From contig DASYJY010000013.1 in NCBI GenBank assembly GCA_035995985.1, positions 1 through 46,503 of the forward strand: a DNA stretch of 46,503 nt. Reading direction: 5' to 3'. The notes under the pieces are model-generated. The model was not told the origin of the DNA and did not search any database. It saw only the letters and a program-made list of their open reading frames with translations. The DNA is from JADGNZ01 sp035995985. GTDB taxonomy: Bacteria > Acidobacteriota > Thermoanaerobaculia > Gp7-AA8. This document shows positions 8,713 through 17,980 of this stretch, piece after piece. Numbering within the stretch: the first letter of the stretch is position 1; every line of letters starts with the position of its first letter. The position numbers were made by a program, and so were the translations under genes.

Positions 8713-9843
8713 ATGAAACACTTCCTCGCCGCAGCGGCCGTGGCCCTGACGGCCATCGGCGCATTTGCACAAGGCACCATCACTCTTCCTCCCTCGGGCG
8801 GTAACGAACGAGGCACCGTTACGCAGCACATCGGTACCGTCGTCGTTTCGATCGACTACAGCAGTCCGCACGTTCACAGTCCGCAGGGTCAGGATCGCCG
8901 CGGCAAGATCTGGGGAACCCTCGTCCCGTGGGGCATGGCCAACCTCGGCTTCGGCACCTGCAAAGAATGTCCATGGCGCGTCGGCGCGAACGAGAACACC
9001 GTCTTCACGACCTCGAATGACATCCAGGTCAACGGTTCCACACTGCCCGCTGGCACGTACGCGCTTTTCGCGATCCCGCAGCAGGACGAATGGACGTGGA
9101 TCTTCTCCAAGAACCACACCTCGTGGGGCAGCTTCTTCTATGACCCGGCCGAGGATGTGCTGCGCGTGAAGGCGAAGCCGGAGAAGGCGGAGTATCGCGA
9201 AGTGCTCACCTTCGATTTCACCGAGCGGAAGAACGATCACGCCACGGTCGCCATGAAGTGGGAAGAGCTGGCGGTGCCGATCGACATCACCGTTCCGAAC
9301 GCCGCTGATCTCTACGTCGCCACGATCCGCAACGAACTGCGCAACTCGCCCGGCTTCAATGACGCCGAGTGGCAGCAGGCCGCGCGCTACGCCCTCGACA
9401 ACAAACATGCCGCCGAGGCGCTGACATGGGCGGAGGCGTCGGTCAGTCCGACCGGCGGCATCGGCAGAAAGAACTTCACCAACCTCATGACGCTGGCCGA
9501 GGCGCAGGAAGCGAACGGCAAGACTGCCGAGGCCGCGAAGTCGCGCGAGGAAGCGATGAACGATCCGTCCGCGACTGTCTTCGATCTGCACGGTTACGGG
9601 CGGCAGCTCATCGCCAAAGGCAAGAAAGAAGACGCGATGAAAGTCTTCCAGCTCAACGCCAAGCGCAACCCCGGTGTGTGGCCGACGAATGGCGGACTGG
9701 CCCGCGGCTACTCCGCGAACGGCAACTACTCCGAGGCGCTGAAGTACGCGAAGCTGGCGTTGGCGCAGGCGCCGGATCCGGGCAATAAAAAGAATCTGGA
9801 GAGCATGATCAAGAAGCTCGAAACCGGTCAGGACATCAACTAA
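8713..9843 (+). CDS. Secreted DUF2911 protein with TPR-like tail
   Basis: A 376-aa exported protein. A signal peptide (residues 1-20, ending GAFAQ) is followed by DUF2911, with the typical GKIWGTLVPWG, WRVGANENT, LPAGTYALFAIP and EWTWIFSKN segments. Residues about 210-370 form helical repeats resembling TPRs (AARYALDNKHAAEALTWAEA, ALKYAKLALAQAPD). DUF2911 has no known biochemical role. AAAGGAG lies 6 nt before the ATG. A strong terminator closes the unit 27 nt after the stop. Confidence 0.85.
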   Translation: MKHFLAAAAVALTAIGAFAQGTITLPPSGGNERGTVTQHIGTVVVSIDYSSPHVHSPQGQDRRGKIWGTLVPWGMANLGFGTCKECPWRVGANENTVFTTSNDIQVNGSTLPAGTYALFAIPQQDEWTWIFSKNHTSWGSFFYDPAEDVLRVKAKPEKAEYREVLTFDFTERKNDHATVAMKWEELAVPIDITVPNAADLYVATIRNELRNSPGFNDAEWQQAARYALDNKHAAEALTWAEASVSPTGGIGRKNFTNLMTLAEAQEANGKTAEAAKSREEAMNDPSATVFDLHGYGRQLIAKGKKEDAMKVFQLNAKRNPGVWPTNGGLARGYSANGNYSEALKYAKLALAQAPDPGNKKNLESMIKKLETGQDIN

Positions 9844-9870
9844 TAACATTTCGCTGATCCAAACCTCGGA

Positions 9871-9900
9871 AAGGCCCGCCGAAACCGGCGGGCCTTTTTT
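9871..9900 (+). terminator. Rho-independent terminator
   Basis: A perfect 9-bp stem GGCCCGCCG/CGGCGGGCC (9873-9881 and 9886-9894) with an AAAC loop is followed by six T. It lies 27 nt after the stop of the DUF2911 gene. Confidence 0.95.
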
Positions 9901-9963
9901 GCGAACGGCCCGATTGTCGTGGCTGAAATAGGCGCGAAATCCGCATAAGTCGCGCCCCAGTTC

Positions 9964-9978
9964 GGTAGCATCGCTACC
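9964..9978. promoter_or_regulatory. Small perfect dyad upstream of the Asp-box gene
   Basis: GGTAGC-ATC-GCTACC is a perfect 6-bp inverted repeat 37 nt before the start codon. It could be an operator or a leader hairpin. No clear promoter hexamers are evident beside it. Confidence 0.35.
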
Positions 9979-10015
9979 AACTTCAGCAAATCTACGACGA
10001 ACTGGAGAGTTGTTC

Positions 10016-13000
10016 ATGCCGAATCGCGCTCGTGTGGCTGTCGTCGCTCTTCTCATCTTCCTCGCTTCCGCGGCACTTTTTGCCCAAACCACCTATTACT
10101 TGAAAGGCGATCCTGCCGATCAGGCCAACAAAGTCGCGAACGATCTGGCCAGCGGCACGATCGGCACCGCGACTTTCGACACCTCGCCGCCGACCGGAAT
10201 CGCGCCGGTCACGCAGCTCGGCAGCCAGTTCACGAACGAGGATTACGTCGGCAACCCGCTCGGCATCTACTGGTCGGGACCGTTCTCCGGCACCGTCTCC
10301 GGCGTGCTCGACCTGAAGTGGTACTGGTCGACGCTGAATCCGGAAACGATTGCGCTCGGCGGCGCCGTCTCCGTCAGCGTCTTCGCCGATCCTGACTACA
10401 CCGCCGACCGCGGACAGCCGCAGCGGTTGATCGGCCGCGCCATCGTGCCGCTGACCGGCATCAGCGCCACGCCGACGTTGATCCAAAGCCAGATCCCCGT
10501 CAGCGGCACGATCACCGGCACGCTGCTGATCCAGGTCGTTCCGCAGTTCAGCGATTCCGGCAACGGCATCAACGTCTTCTACAACTCGACGACGACGCCC
10601 TCCAGCTTCACGTTCCACAGCGCGCCGCAGCGCGTTCCGTTCCCCGCCGCGACACCAGCGAACGGACTGCCGCCTCGCTTCAGTCTCTTCACGCCATCCG
10701 CCTCGCAACTCGCGAGCGGCCTTGGCATCGACGCCGGCGAGCCGTCCATCGGCTCCAACTGGGTCACGGGCAGCGTTCTCTTCCAGTCGTTCGTGACGAC
10801 GTTCAAAGTGAACTTCGACGATTCCTGCCCGACGTCTCCCACATCGACCTGGGTTGCCAAGCAATCGCCGATCACCGGTACGGAGAGCATGGATCCCATC
10901 CTCTGGACCGACTCGAAAGTCGGCCGGACGATCGTTTCGCAGCTGATCCTGGCCAGCACGGAGAGCCTCTCGGCGGTTACCGACAACGACGGTGATACGT
11001 GGCTTCCGTCGCACGGAGCCGGCATCGCCTCGGGTATCGATCATCAGACCGTCGGCGGCGGACCATTCCACGCGCCGTTGCTGGCTGGCGCTTTTTATCC
11101 GAACGCCGTCTATTACTGCGCGCAGGACACAGCGCTCGCGAACTGCGCCGTCTCGCTCGACGGCGGCCTCACGTACGGCCCGGCCGTTCCGATCTACATC
11201 AGCCAGCAGTGCGGCGGTCTGCATGGTCACGTCAAAGTGGGACCGGACGGCGTCGCTTACGTTCCGAACAAAGACTGCGGCGGCAAGCAGGGCGTCGTCG
11301 TCTCCGAAGACAACGGAGTGACCTGGAACGTGCGCACCGTGCCGAACAGCATGGCCGGCAATAGCGATCCGAGTGTCGGCATCTCGAAGAATGGCCGTGT
11401 CTTCCTCGGCTTCGCGGACAACGACAACCATCCCGTGATTGCGATTTCCGAGGATCACGGGCAGAGCTGGCACGATGTGAAGGACGTCGGCGCCGCGGCC
11501 GGAATCAAGAACGCCGTCTTTTCGGAAGTCGTAGCCGGCGATGACAGTCGCGCCGCCTTCGCCTTCCTCGGCACGAACACCGCGGGGAGCCTGCAGTCGC
11601 GTCCCTTCCCCGGCGTCTGGTACATGTACGTCGCCACGACGTACGACGCCGGCTCGACGTGGCATCTCGTCAACGCCACGCCGAACGATCCGGTGCAGCG
11701 CGGACCGATCTGGCTGGCCGGCGGCGCGGAGATGTCGCGCAATCTGCTCGACTTCAACGACATGACCGTCGACAAACAGGGCCGCATGCTGATCGGTTAC
11801 GCCGATGGCTGCGTCGATGGCTGCGTCCAGGGTCCCGCAATGGCGCGTGGAAACTCGTACTCCGCAGTTGCGTCGATCCTGCGGCAGACCGGCGGACGGC
11901 GCCTGTTCGCCGAGTTCGATCCGGCCGAACCGACCGCTCCCTCCGCTCCGTCCGTGACAGTCACGCGCAACGGCAATCTAGCGAAAATCTCATGGTCCGA
12001 AGGCAACAACGGCGGCTCGGCGATCACGAAGTACACGGTGCAGCGCAACGGCGCCACGATCGCCACGACCACCAACACGTTGTATACCGATCCGACGGCG
12101 AATCCGACCGCGACGTACAACTACTCCGTCGTGGCTACCAACGCCGCAGGGTCGTCGTGCGGCAGCAACGCCGTCAGCTCCACCGGCAGCGGCAGTTCGT
12201 GCACGCTTCCGGGCGTGACGATGATGACCGACCCGACCGCGGACGGCACCGCGGCCGCGCACGCAGCGCTGGACATCCAGTCGGTTTCGATCGCTGAGCC
12301 GTACTACACGGACGGTTCGCAGAAGCTCGTCTTCACGATGAAGGTTGCCTCGCTCGCCAGCGTTCCGCCGGCATCCGAATGGCGCATCCTCTGGAACTTC
12401 CCCACGACCGACAGCGGCTCGTACTACGTGGACATGCACACCGATAACAGCGGTGTCGTCGGATACGAGTACGGCACGATCGATCTAACCAAAGCGGTCG
12501 TCACGGCGGTCGGTCAGCCGCATCCGCTCGGCGCGCTCGATGCCGAATCGACGTACTCGCCGGACGGCACGATCCGCCTGGTGATCTCGACCTCCAAGAT
12601 CGGCACTGCCGTTGCCGGCGACATCCTCGGCGGCCTGCTGGCGCGCACGTTCGTGACCACCGGCACCGTCCTGACGACCAGCCGGACAGCGATCGATACC
12701 GCATCGACCACCGGCACCTACGTCATGGTTGGCAACGGCTTCTGCGCACCGCCGGTCGTGACGACCATCGAAGACAACGACTCCCGCATCGCCTACTCCA
12801 GCGGCTGGCACAACGCGCAGGACGGCAACGCCAGCGCCGGACACTTCCGCTTCGCCAGCGGCAAGCCGAAAGCGAGCCTCGCTTTCGACGTCCCGGCGAA
12901 TCAGTTCGGCTCGATCACCTACAACTTCGCGAAGAGCACCAAGGGCGGCACCGCCGAAATCTTCCTCGACGGCGTGTCGCAGGGCACGATCAATTTCAAC

Positions 13001-13474
13001 GGCCCGCTTGGCACGATGCAGAACCCGCAGTTCTCGGCCTCGTTCAGTCAGAAGTACGGACCGCTGCAGCCCGGCGCGCACACGCTCGAAATCCGCGGCA
13101 ACGGCGTGACGTATCTCGACAGCTTCTCGCTCGAGAGCTCGTCGTCGAACGCGACACCGGCCAGCGGCCCGGGCGCGACCACGTCGAGCACGTCCACGGT
13201 TTCGCCGGGCCAAGAGCTGGTCTCGCAGATCACAGTGCCGGACAACGCGGAGTCGATCTCCGTCATCGCGTCGGCGCCCGCGGGCATGCTTCTCCGCGTC
13301 GGACTGGTCGGAACGACCGGCATCGCACTGGCGACGGCTGACACCGCATCGAACGGCGTCGCGGTCCTGACCGTTCCGGTCACACAAGGCGGCATCTATC
13401 TGGTAAAAACGTTGAACCTCAGCGCGGGTCCGGTCAGCGTCTTCACGGCCACGACCCCGCAGCTGACTCGATGA
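10016..13474 (+). CDS. Large secreted Asp-box (sialidase-like) FN3 protein
   Basis: A 1152-aa exported protein. A signal peptide (about 25 residues, ending LFAQ) precedes a beta-rich domain. A beta-propeller region with Asp-box (BNR) motifs follows: SLDGGLTYG (about 380), SEDNGVTW (432), SEDHGQSW (478) and TYDAGSTW (542). A fibronectin III domain (about 641-722, SWSEGNN to YSVVATNAAG) comes next, then two or three further beta domains. Asp-box folds occur in sialidases and other glycan-binding exoproteins, but I see no catalytic Arg triad that proves sialidase activity. The ATG at 10016 is preferred over the upstream TTG because GGAGAG is well placed. Its stop overlaps the next gene (ATGA). 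Confidence 0.75.
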   Translation: MPNRARVAVVALLIFLASAALFAQTTYYLKGDPADQANKVANDLASGTIGTATFDTSPPTGIAPVTQLGSQFTNEDYVGNPLGIYWSGPFSGTVSGVLDLKWYWSTLNPETIALGGAVSVSVFADPDYTADRGQPQRLIGRAIVPLTGISATPTLIQSQIPVSGTITGTLLIQVVPQFSDSGNGINVFYNSTTTPSSFTFHSAPQRVPFPAATPANGLPPRFSLFTPSASQLASGLGIDAGEPSIGSNWVTGSVLFQSFVTTFKVNFDDSCPTSPTSTWVAKQSPITGTESMDPILWTDSKVGRTIVSQLILASTESLSAVTDNDGDTWLPSHGAGIASGIDHQTVGGGPFHAPLLAGAFYPNAVYYCAQDTALANCAVSLDGGLTYGPAVPIYISQQCGGLHGHVKVGPDGVAYVPNKDCGGKQGVVVSEDNGVTWNVRTVPNSMAGNSDPSVGISKNGRVFLGFADNDNHPVIAISEDHGQSWHDVKDVGAAAGIKNAVFSEVVAGDDSRAAFAFLGTNTAGSLQSRPFPGVWYMYVATTYDAGSTWHLVNATPNDPVQRGPIWLAGGAEMSRNLLDFNDMTVDKQGRMLIGYADGCVDGCVQGPAMARGNSYSAVASILRQTGGRRLFAEFDPAEPTAPSAPSVTVTRNGNLAKISWSEGNNGGSAITKYTVQRNGATIATTTNTLYTDPTANPTATYNYSVVATNAAGSSCGSNAVSSTGSGSSCTLPGVTMMTDPTADGTAAAHAALDIQSVSIAEPYYTDGSQKLVFTMKVASLASVPPASEWRILWNFPTTDSGSYYVDMHTDNSGVVGYEYGTIDLTKAVVTAVGQPHPLGALDAESTYSPDGTIRLVISTSKIGTAVAGDILGGLLARTFVTTGTVLTTSRTAIDTASTTGTYVMVGNGFCAPPVVTTIEDNDSRIAYSSGWHNAQDGNASAGHFRFASGKPKASLAFDVPANQFGSITYNFAKSTKGGTAEIFLDGVSQGTINFNGPLGTMQNPQFSASFSQKYGPLQPGAHTLEIRGNGVTYLDSFSLESSSSNATPASGPGATTSSTSTVSPGQELVSQITVPDNAESISVIASAPAGMLLRVGLVGTTGIALATADTASNGVAVLTVPVTQGGIYLVKTLNLSAGPVSVFTATTPQLTR

Positions 13475-14022
13475 TCAATATGTTGACGGCGTTACTGTTC
13501 ATGATGGGAGCCGCGGCGGCCTCGCCGCGGCTCCCGAACGCCTGCCAGCTGCTCACCGCCCGCGATATCGCTCGTGTGCAGGGACAGGAGTTCAAATCCG
13601 CGAAGCTGACGGAAACGGAAGCGAACGGCCTCATCGTCTCGCAGTGCTTCTACGCGCTCCCGTCGTTCACCAGCTCCGTCAGCGTCGACGTCATGCGCGG
13701 CAAGACCTCGGCATTCTGGCGCGGCCACTTCTCGAACGCCCGCGACGCGGCGGACCACGATGAAGTCCGCGATCGCGACCGCTCCGCCGCGATGAAGAGC
13801 GCGCCGCCATCGCGCGAGGCCGAGGAGGAGCACCAGACCGGCGCGCTTAAAGTGAAGGGCATCGGCGACGCCGCGGTGTGGAGCGGCAACCGCGCCGCCG
13901 GCGCGCTCTACGTCCTCAAAGGCGAGACGATCGTGCGCGTCAGCGTCGGCGGCGCCGGGAGTCAGGAGCAGAAGATCGAGCGCTCGAAGAAGCTCGCCGC
14001 GCGCGCGTTGCGCAAGCTGTAA
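13471..14022 (+). CDS. Small secreted protein of unknown function
   Basis: A 183-aa protein with a short hydrophobic leader (residues 1-17) followed by ACQLLTARDIARVQGQEF. A second Cys sits in VSQCFYALPSF, so a disulfide is likely. This Cys-leu-leu-thr opening resembles small exported proteins with a CSLL-type start, but I cannot assign a family. The ATG overlaps the stop of the Asp-box gene by 4 nt, so translation is probably coupled. An ATG three codons downstream is an alternative start. The C-terminal half is charged (RDRDRSAAMKSAPPSREAEE) and may be flexible. Confidence 0.65.
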   Translation: MINMLTALLFMMGAAAASPRLPNACQLLTARDIARVQGQEFKSAKLTETEANGLIVSQCFYALPSFTSSVSVDVMRGKTSAFWRGHFSNARDAADHDEVRDRDRSAAMKSAPPSREAEEEHQTGALKVKGIGDAAVWSGNRAAGALYVLKGETIVRVSVGGAGSQEQKIERSKKLAARALRKL

Positions 14023-14066
14023 AGCAGGTTAGACTCCCTTCCGGTCCAAATTCGGAGAGGAGTCTC

Positions 14067-16775
14067 ATGCGCACAGCTGCTGCAGTGTGTCTTGCTTTCG
14101 CTCTAGCCGCCCCTGTACTCGCGGCCGATCTTCCGCCGGAGTGCAATCTCAACGCGGCCCTGCCGCCCAGCAAAGACACCGTCGCGTTCGAGAAAGCGCT
14201 GCGGCCGTTTCTCAAATCGGCGTGTTACGACAAGCTCGGATGGACGCACGATCCCTTCATCCGCGACACCGGTCCGTACATCCTCGGCGACTACTACGGC
14301 ACCCATCCGGCCGTCCGCATCTGGTACTCGCCGGAAGTGGCGAACTGGATGAAGCTCACACCGAAGCAGCGGGAAGTCACTCCGATCGACGACAACGCCG
14401 TCATCGTCAAAGAGATGTACGGCGGGCCGGCGAACTGCTATCCGATGGCGCCTCCAAACATCCCGCCCTCGGGGTGTTTCCCCTCACCGTTCAAGCAGCC
14501 TCAAACCAGTCCGTGGTGGACGACGCCCGGCAACGCGGGATGGTGGACCGTCATGGTGCGCGAGGCGAACGCCTCGCATGACGGTTGGTACTGGAGCGGC
14601 TACGCCGGCGAGGCCGACGTCGTTCCGACGATGGGCAACACCACCTTTCCGTCAGCCGGCTTCGGCAACTACTGCATCAACTGTCACGCCTCGGCCGCAT
14701 CGAACTCGACGTACTCGACGATGCGCAACGTCGAGGGCACGAACACCATCACCTATCTCAACGTCATGCTCTCGATGGCCAACCCGGTCAGCATTCATCC
14801 GGACAGTCATTTGTCCAAAGAGCAGCGCAAAGGCGGACCTCCGATTCTCGCCACCGCGTCGTTCGACAACGAGCTGCTGAAAATCCTCGCGCCGTGGTTC
14901 AAGGCTGGCGACAAACTGACCTACCGCAGTTTCCCCGGCGAGACGTGGGACCACGTCATGGCCATGAAAAACGGTCCGGAGCAGTTCATCACCTCGGACC
15001 AGTGCATCGGCTGCCACGACGGCACCGGCAACATCGGACCGTATCCGGCCAACATGATTTATCCCGCCAGCGGCAGCCCGACTCCGGCCTACAACGTATC
15101 GCCGTACGGCGAATGGCGCGCATCGCTGATGGGTCTCTCCGGCCGCGATCCCGTTTTCTTTTCGCAGATCGCCAGCGAGCTGAAAATCCACGCGAACGCC
15201 AAGCTGCCGACGACCATCCCCAACATTTGTTTCCGCTGCCACGGAGCCATGGGCCAGCGGCAACTCGCGATCGATACCAACAACAGGAAACCATTCGAAC
15301 CGGAGATGGTCTACTCCTGGTCGCCGTCGCTCGCGCAGCCGGCAGGCGACAACAAATACGGTGCACTCGCCCGCGACTCCATCTCCTGCACCGTCTGCCA
15401 TCACATCTCCGACAAGGATCTCGGTCAGCCGCCGACGTTCACCGGACAATTCAATCTGACCGATCCCAAAACCATCATCGGTCCGTTCACCGATCCGCAG
15501 GCGAAGCCGATGAGCCACGCGCTCGACATGACGCCGATGGACACCGAGTACGTGAAGGATTCGAAGCTCTGCGGCTCGTGCCACACGATCGAGCTGCCAG
15601 TGCTGAACGCGAAAGGCGTGCAGGTCAAAACGGATTTCGAGCAGACCACCTACTTCGAATGGCAGAACAGCGTTTTCCAGAACGAGCGGCAGCCGGCGTC
15701 CAAAGAAGCGCAGACCTGCCAGGAATGCCACATGCCGTCGACGTTCAAGCTCAAAGAGTTCAAGAGCCAGAACCTCGCGTACAAGATCGCCAACATCGAG
15801 GACGAGACGTATCCGTACGTCGATGACCGGCTCTCCGACAAAGAGATCGCTCTGCAAACGCGCACCGGTTACGTGCGGCACACGCTGGTCGGCATCAACC
15901 TTTTCGTCCAGGAGATGTTCCTGCAGTTCTCCGACATCCTCGGCATCCGCACGACCGATCCGATGCTGATGGATCCGAGCACCGTGGTGAAGGGACTCAC
16001 GCTGGCCGAACAGGCCACCATCGATCTGGCGCGCAAGGAAACCGCGACGGTCGATGTGATGTCGATGAAAAAGACAGCGACCGACCTCGAAGTGAAAGTG
16101 CGCGTGAGGAACAACGCGGGCCACAGCTTCCCGTCCGGCGTTTCGTTCCGCCGCGCGTTCCTCGATTTCGAAGTGCTCGACGCGTCAGGCAATCCGGTGT
16201 GGGCTTCGGGTGCGACGAATCAATTCGGCATGATCACGAACGGGCCCGGCGGATCGATCCTCGGCAGCGAATTCTTCGTCGCCGGGCAGTATCAGGATCA
16301 CCACACCGAGATCAGCGATCAGTCGCAGGTGCAGATCTACGAAGAGCTGGTGAAGGACACCGAGGGACAGTTCACGACGAGTTTCCTGAGCCTGTTCAAC
16401 AACATCAAGAAAAACCGGCTGCTGCCGCGCGGCTGGAAGCCCGACGGACCGCGTGCCGCCGAGACGGGGCCGCACGGTTCTGCGGCCAAGGATCCCGACT
16501 ACCTCAGCGGCTGCGGCTGCGACACCATCATCTACAAAGTGCCGCTGAGCAAGGTTCCGAGCGGCGCAAAGGTACGCGCCCAGATTTTCTACCAGACCAT
16601 TCCGCCGTACTACCTGCGCCAGCGCTTCACTGACACGTACGATCCGTCAACGCACACGGCCGCCGAGAACACGCAGCGGCTGATGGATTTCATCGGCAAG
16701 TTGAACGTGAAGGCCACCGAGATTCACGAGTGGAAACTGCTGGTGGCCGGCACTACGCGCTCGATCACCGATTGA
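14067..16775 (+). CDS. Periplasmic multiheme cytochrome c
   Basis: A 902-aa exported cytochrome. A signal peptide (residues 1-21, ending VLAAD) is followed by six CxxCH heme sites: CINCH (about 203), CIGCH (313), CFRCH (389), CTVCH (441), CGSCH (502) and CQECH (551). The last third is heme-free and beta-rich, opening with NNAGHSFPSG, a motif often seen after the heme region in cytochrome c-554-like proteins. Such proteins carry electrons or reduce small substrates, and the electron donor or acceptor cannot be read. GGAGAGGAG lies just upstream of the ATG at 14067, which settles the start. TAGACT at 14031-14036 could be a -10 element. The 3' end overlaps the convergent gene by 52 bp. Confidence 0.85.
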   Translation: MRTAAAVCLAFALAAPVLAADLPPECNLNAALPPSKDTVAFEKALRPFLKSACYDKLGWTHDPFIRDTGPYILGDYYGTHPAVRIWYSPEVANWMKLTPKQREVTPIDDNAVIVKEMYGGPANCYPMAPPNIPPSGCFPSPFKQPQTSPWWTTPGNAGWWTVMVREANASHDGWYWSGYAGEADVVPTMGNTTFPSAGFGNYCINCHASAASNSTYSTMRNVEGTNTITYLNVMLSMANPVSIHPDSHLSKEQRKGGPPILATASFDNELLKILAPWFKAGDKLTYRSFPGETWDHVMAMKNGPEQFITSDQCIGCHDGTGNIGPYPANMIYPASGSPTPAYNVSPYGEWRASLMGLSGRDPVFFSQIASELKIHANAKLPTTIPNICFRCHGAMGQRQLAIDTNNRKPFEPEMVYSWSPSLAQPAGDNKYGALARDSISCTVCHHISDKDLGQPPTFTGQFNLTDPKTIIGPFTDPQAKPMSHALDMTPMDTEYVKDSKLCGSCHTIELPVLNAKGVQVKTDFEQTTYFEWQNSVFQNERQPASKEAQTCQECHMPSTFKLKEFKSQNLAYKIANIEDETYPYVDDRLSDKEIALQTRTGYVRHTLVGINLFVQEMFLQFSDILGIRTTDPMLMDPSTVVKGLTLAEQATIDLARKETATVDVMSMKKTATDLEVKVRVRNNAGHSFPSGVSFRRAFLDFEVLDASGNPVWASGATNQFGMITNGPGGSILGSEFFVAGQYQDHHTEISDQSQVQIYEELVKDTEGQFTTSFLSLFNNIKKNRLLPRGWKPDGPRAAETGPHGSAAKDPDYLSGCGCDTIIYKVPLSKVPSGAKVRAQIFYQTIPPYYLRQRFTDTYDPSTHTAAENTQRLMDFIGKLNVKATEIHEWKLLVAGTTRSITD

Positions 16776-17980
16776 AGCAACGATTCGGCGAGCCCGTCGT
16801 TCTCGAACAGAGACGGCGGGTTCGCTGACAGCGCGCTGATCACCGGCAGGATGCCGCCCGCGAACGGCGGCAGCTCGTGGTAGAGATCGCGCGCGGTGAT
16901 GTGGTTGTACGTGATCGCGTCCGGCAACGAGGCACGCAACTCGACGTCGATCTGTCCGGCCGTCGTTGGATTCCAGCCGCCGATGCCGTCGATGAACATG
17001 ACGTGTACCGGCCCATCGTCAATCGCCTTCGCTTCATCGGCAATGCTCGCGGCGACGAAGCGCGCCGTATGCGGATACTTGATCGCCAGCAGCCGCTCCG
17101 CCGCGCCCACGTTCTGCGCGTCGAGTAATTCGCGGAAACGATCGAACGTCATTCGTTCCGAGGCCGCGAGGGCGAGGACGTTAAAACGATCGCGCGCTAT
17201 CAGGCGAACCTTGCCATGTTCGACGCGGCAGCACGTCGGCGAATTGAAATACGGCCGCTCTTCGCCATTCGCTGTGATCGAGGCGAAGACGCCGATGAGC
17301 CGATCGTGAAAGCCCCCCGACTCGCCGCCCTGTTTGCGCAGCAGATCGTTTTCAATCAGCGTCCGGCCGGCTTCTTCATGCAGCCAGTAACGCGGATCAT
17401 CTTCGGGACGGGAGACGGTGCCGATGTCGATTGCCTCGAATTCGTCGCGTGTGATGAGTGCGATGGCGCGTTGGGCCAGTGCGAGATCGAGGTCGAGATA
17501 CGGCTTCCCGATATGCGCGTCGATCATCATTTCGACTTCGTCGACGGCTGAGGTTTCGAACAGTGGGTGGTCAACGTCGCGCAGCGTCGCAAGCATCTTC
17601 GAGTTCACACCGTCGATTCGCGCCACGAGCGGCGAATGAAAAAGCCGATCCTCAATCTCGATGCCGCCGGCCGGAACCGCGCCGAACGTGAACGGCAGTC
17701 GCGAGCGCAACTCACGTACGACGCCATAACGCGTCTCGCGTGGATCGGCAGCATTGACGATGCGCGCTTTGAACGACTCGGCTTCGTCCTTCGCATGACA
17801 GAGGATCGAGTACTCCTCGATCGACTGTCCCGCATCGGCAATCAGCCGCAGCCGGACGTCGACACCGGCGCGAACGAGCTCGTGCGCCAGCCACGATGCC
17901 TGCACCAGGTTCACGCAAGCATCCTCGCGGCAGTGCACCGATTGCCCGCGCGCTTCAACGAGAAGGATGGCGGTCGTCAT
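16724..17980 (-). CDS. Unrecognised 418-aa protein of the thiol dioxygenase set
   Basis: I recognise no family. The protein is soluble, without signal peptide or membrane segment. It starts MTTAILLVEARGQ, a beta strand plus glycine turn that could open a Rossmann-like fold, then shows VHCREDACVN, two Cys three residues apart. Other Cys are in ILCHAKDE and the pair SPTCCRVEH. A middle region reads EVEMMIDAHIGKPYLDLDLALAQ and the C-terminal third has VMFIDGIGGWNP. The ATG overlaps the stop of the thiol dioxygenase gene (ATGA), so the two are translationally coupled. Its own end overlaps the convergent cytochrome gene by 52 bp. A role in thiol or cysteine chemistry is inferred from context only. 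Confidence 0.7.
   Translation of the reverse strand: MTTAILLVEARGQSVHCREDACVNLVQASWLAHELVRAGVDVRLRLIADAGQSIEEYSILCHAKDEAESFKARIVNAADPRETRYGVVRELRSRLPFTFGAVPAGGIEIEDRLFHSPLVARIDGVNSKMLATLRDVDHPLFETSAVDEVEMMIDAHIGKPYLDLDLALAQRAIALITRDEFEAIDIGTVSRPEDDPRYWLHEEAGRTLIENDLLRKQGGESGGFHDRLIGVFASITANGEERPYFNSPTCCRVEHGKVRLIARDRFNVLALAASERMTFDRFRELLDAQNVGAAERLLAIKYPHTARFVAASIADEAKAIDDGPVHVMFIDGIGGWNPTTAGQIDVELRASLPDAITYNHITARDLYHELPPFAGGILPVISALSANPPSLFENDGLAESLLQSVIERVVPATSSFHS

Noticed and set aside
8647..11665. Long minus-strand frames opposite the DUF2911 and Asp-box genes
   Set aside because: The Arg-rich composition and lack of motifs mark them as antisense shadows. The sense genes have signal peptides and ribosome sites.
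10016..13474. Calling the Asp-box protein a sialidase
   Set aside because: Asp-boxes alone do not prove sialidase activity. The catalytic Arg, Tyr and Glu residues could not be placed.
13878..14066. Upstream extension of the cytochrome gene
   Set aside because: The open frame overlaps the preceding gene, while the ATG at 14067 has a strong ribosome site and a signal peptide.
14652..16124. Minus-strand frame of 490 codons opposite the cytochrome
   Set aside because: It is antisense to the CxxCH-containing reading frame and has no recognisable domain.
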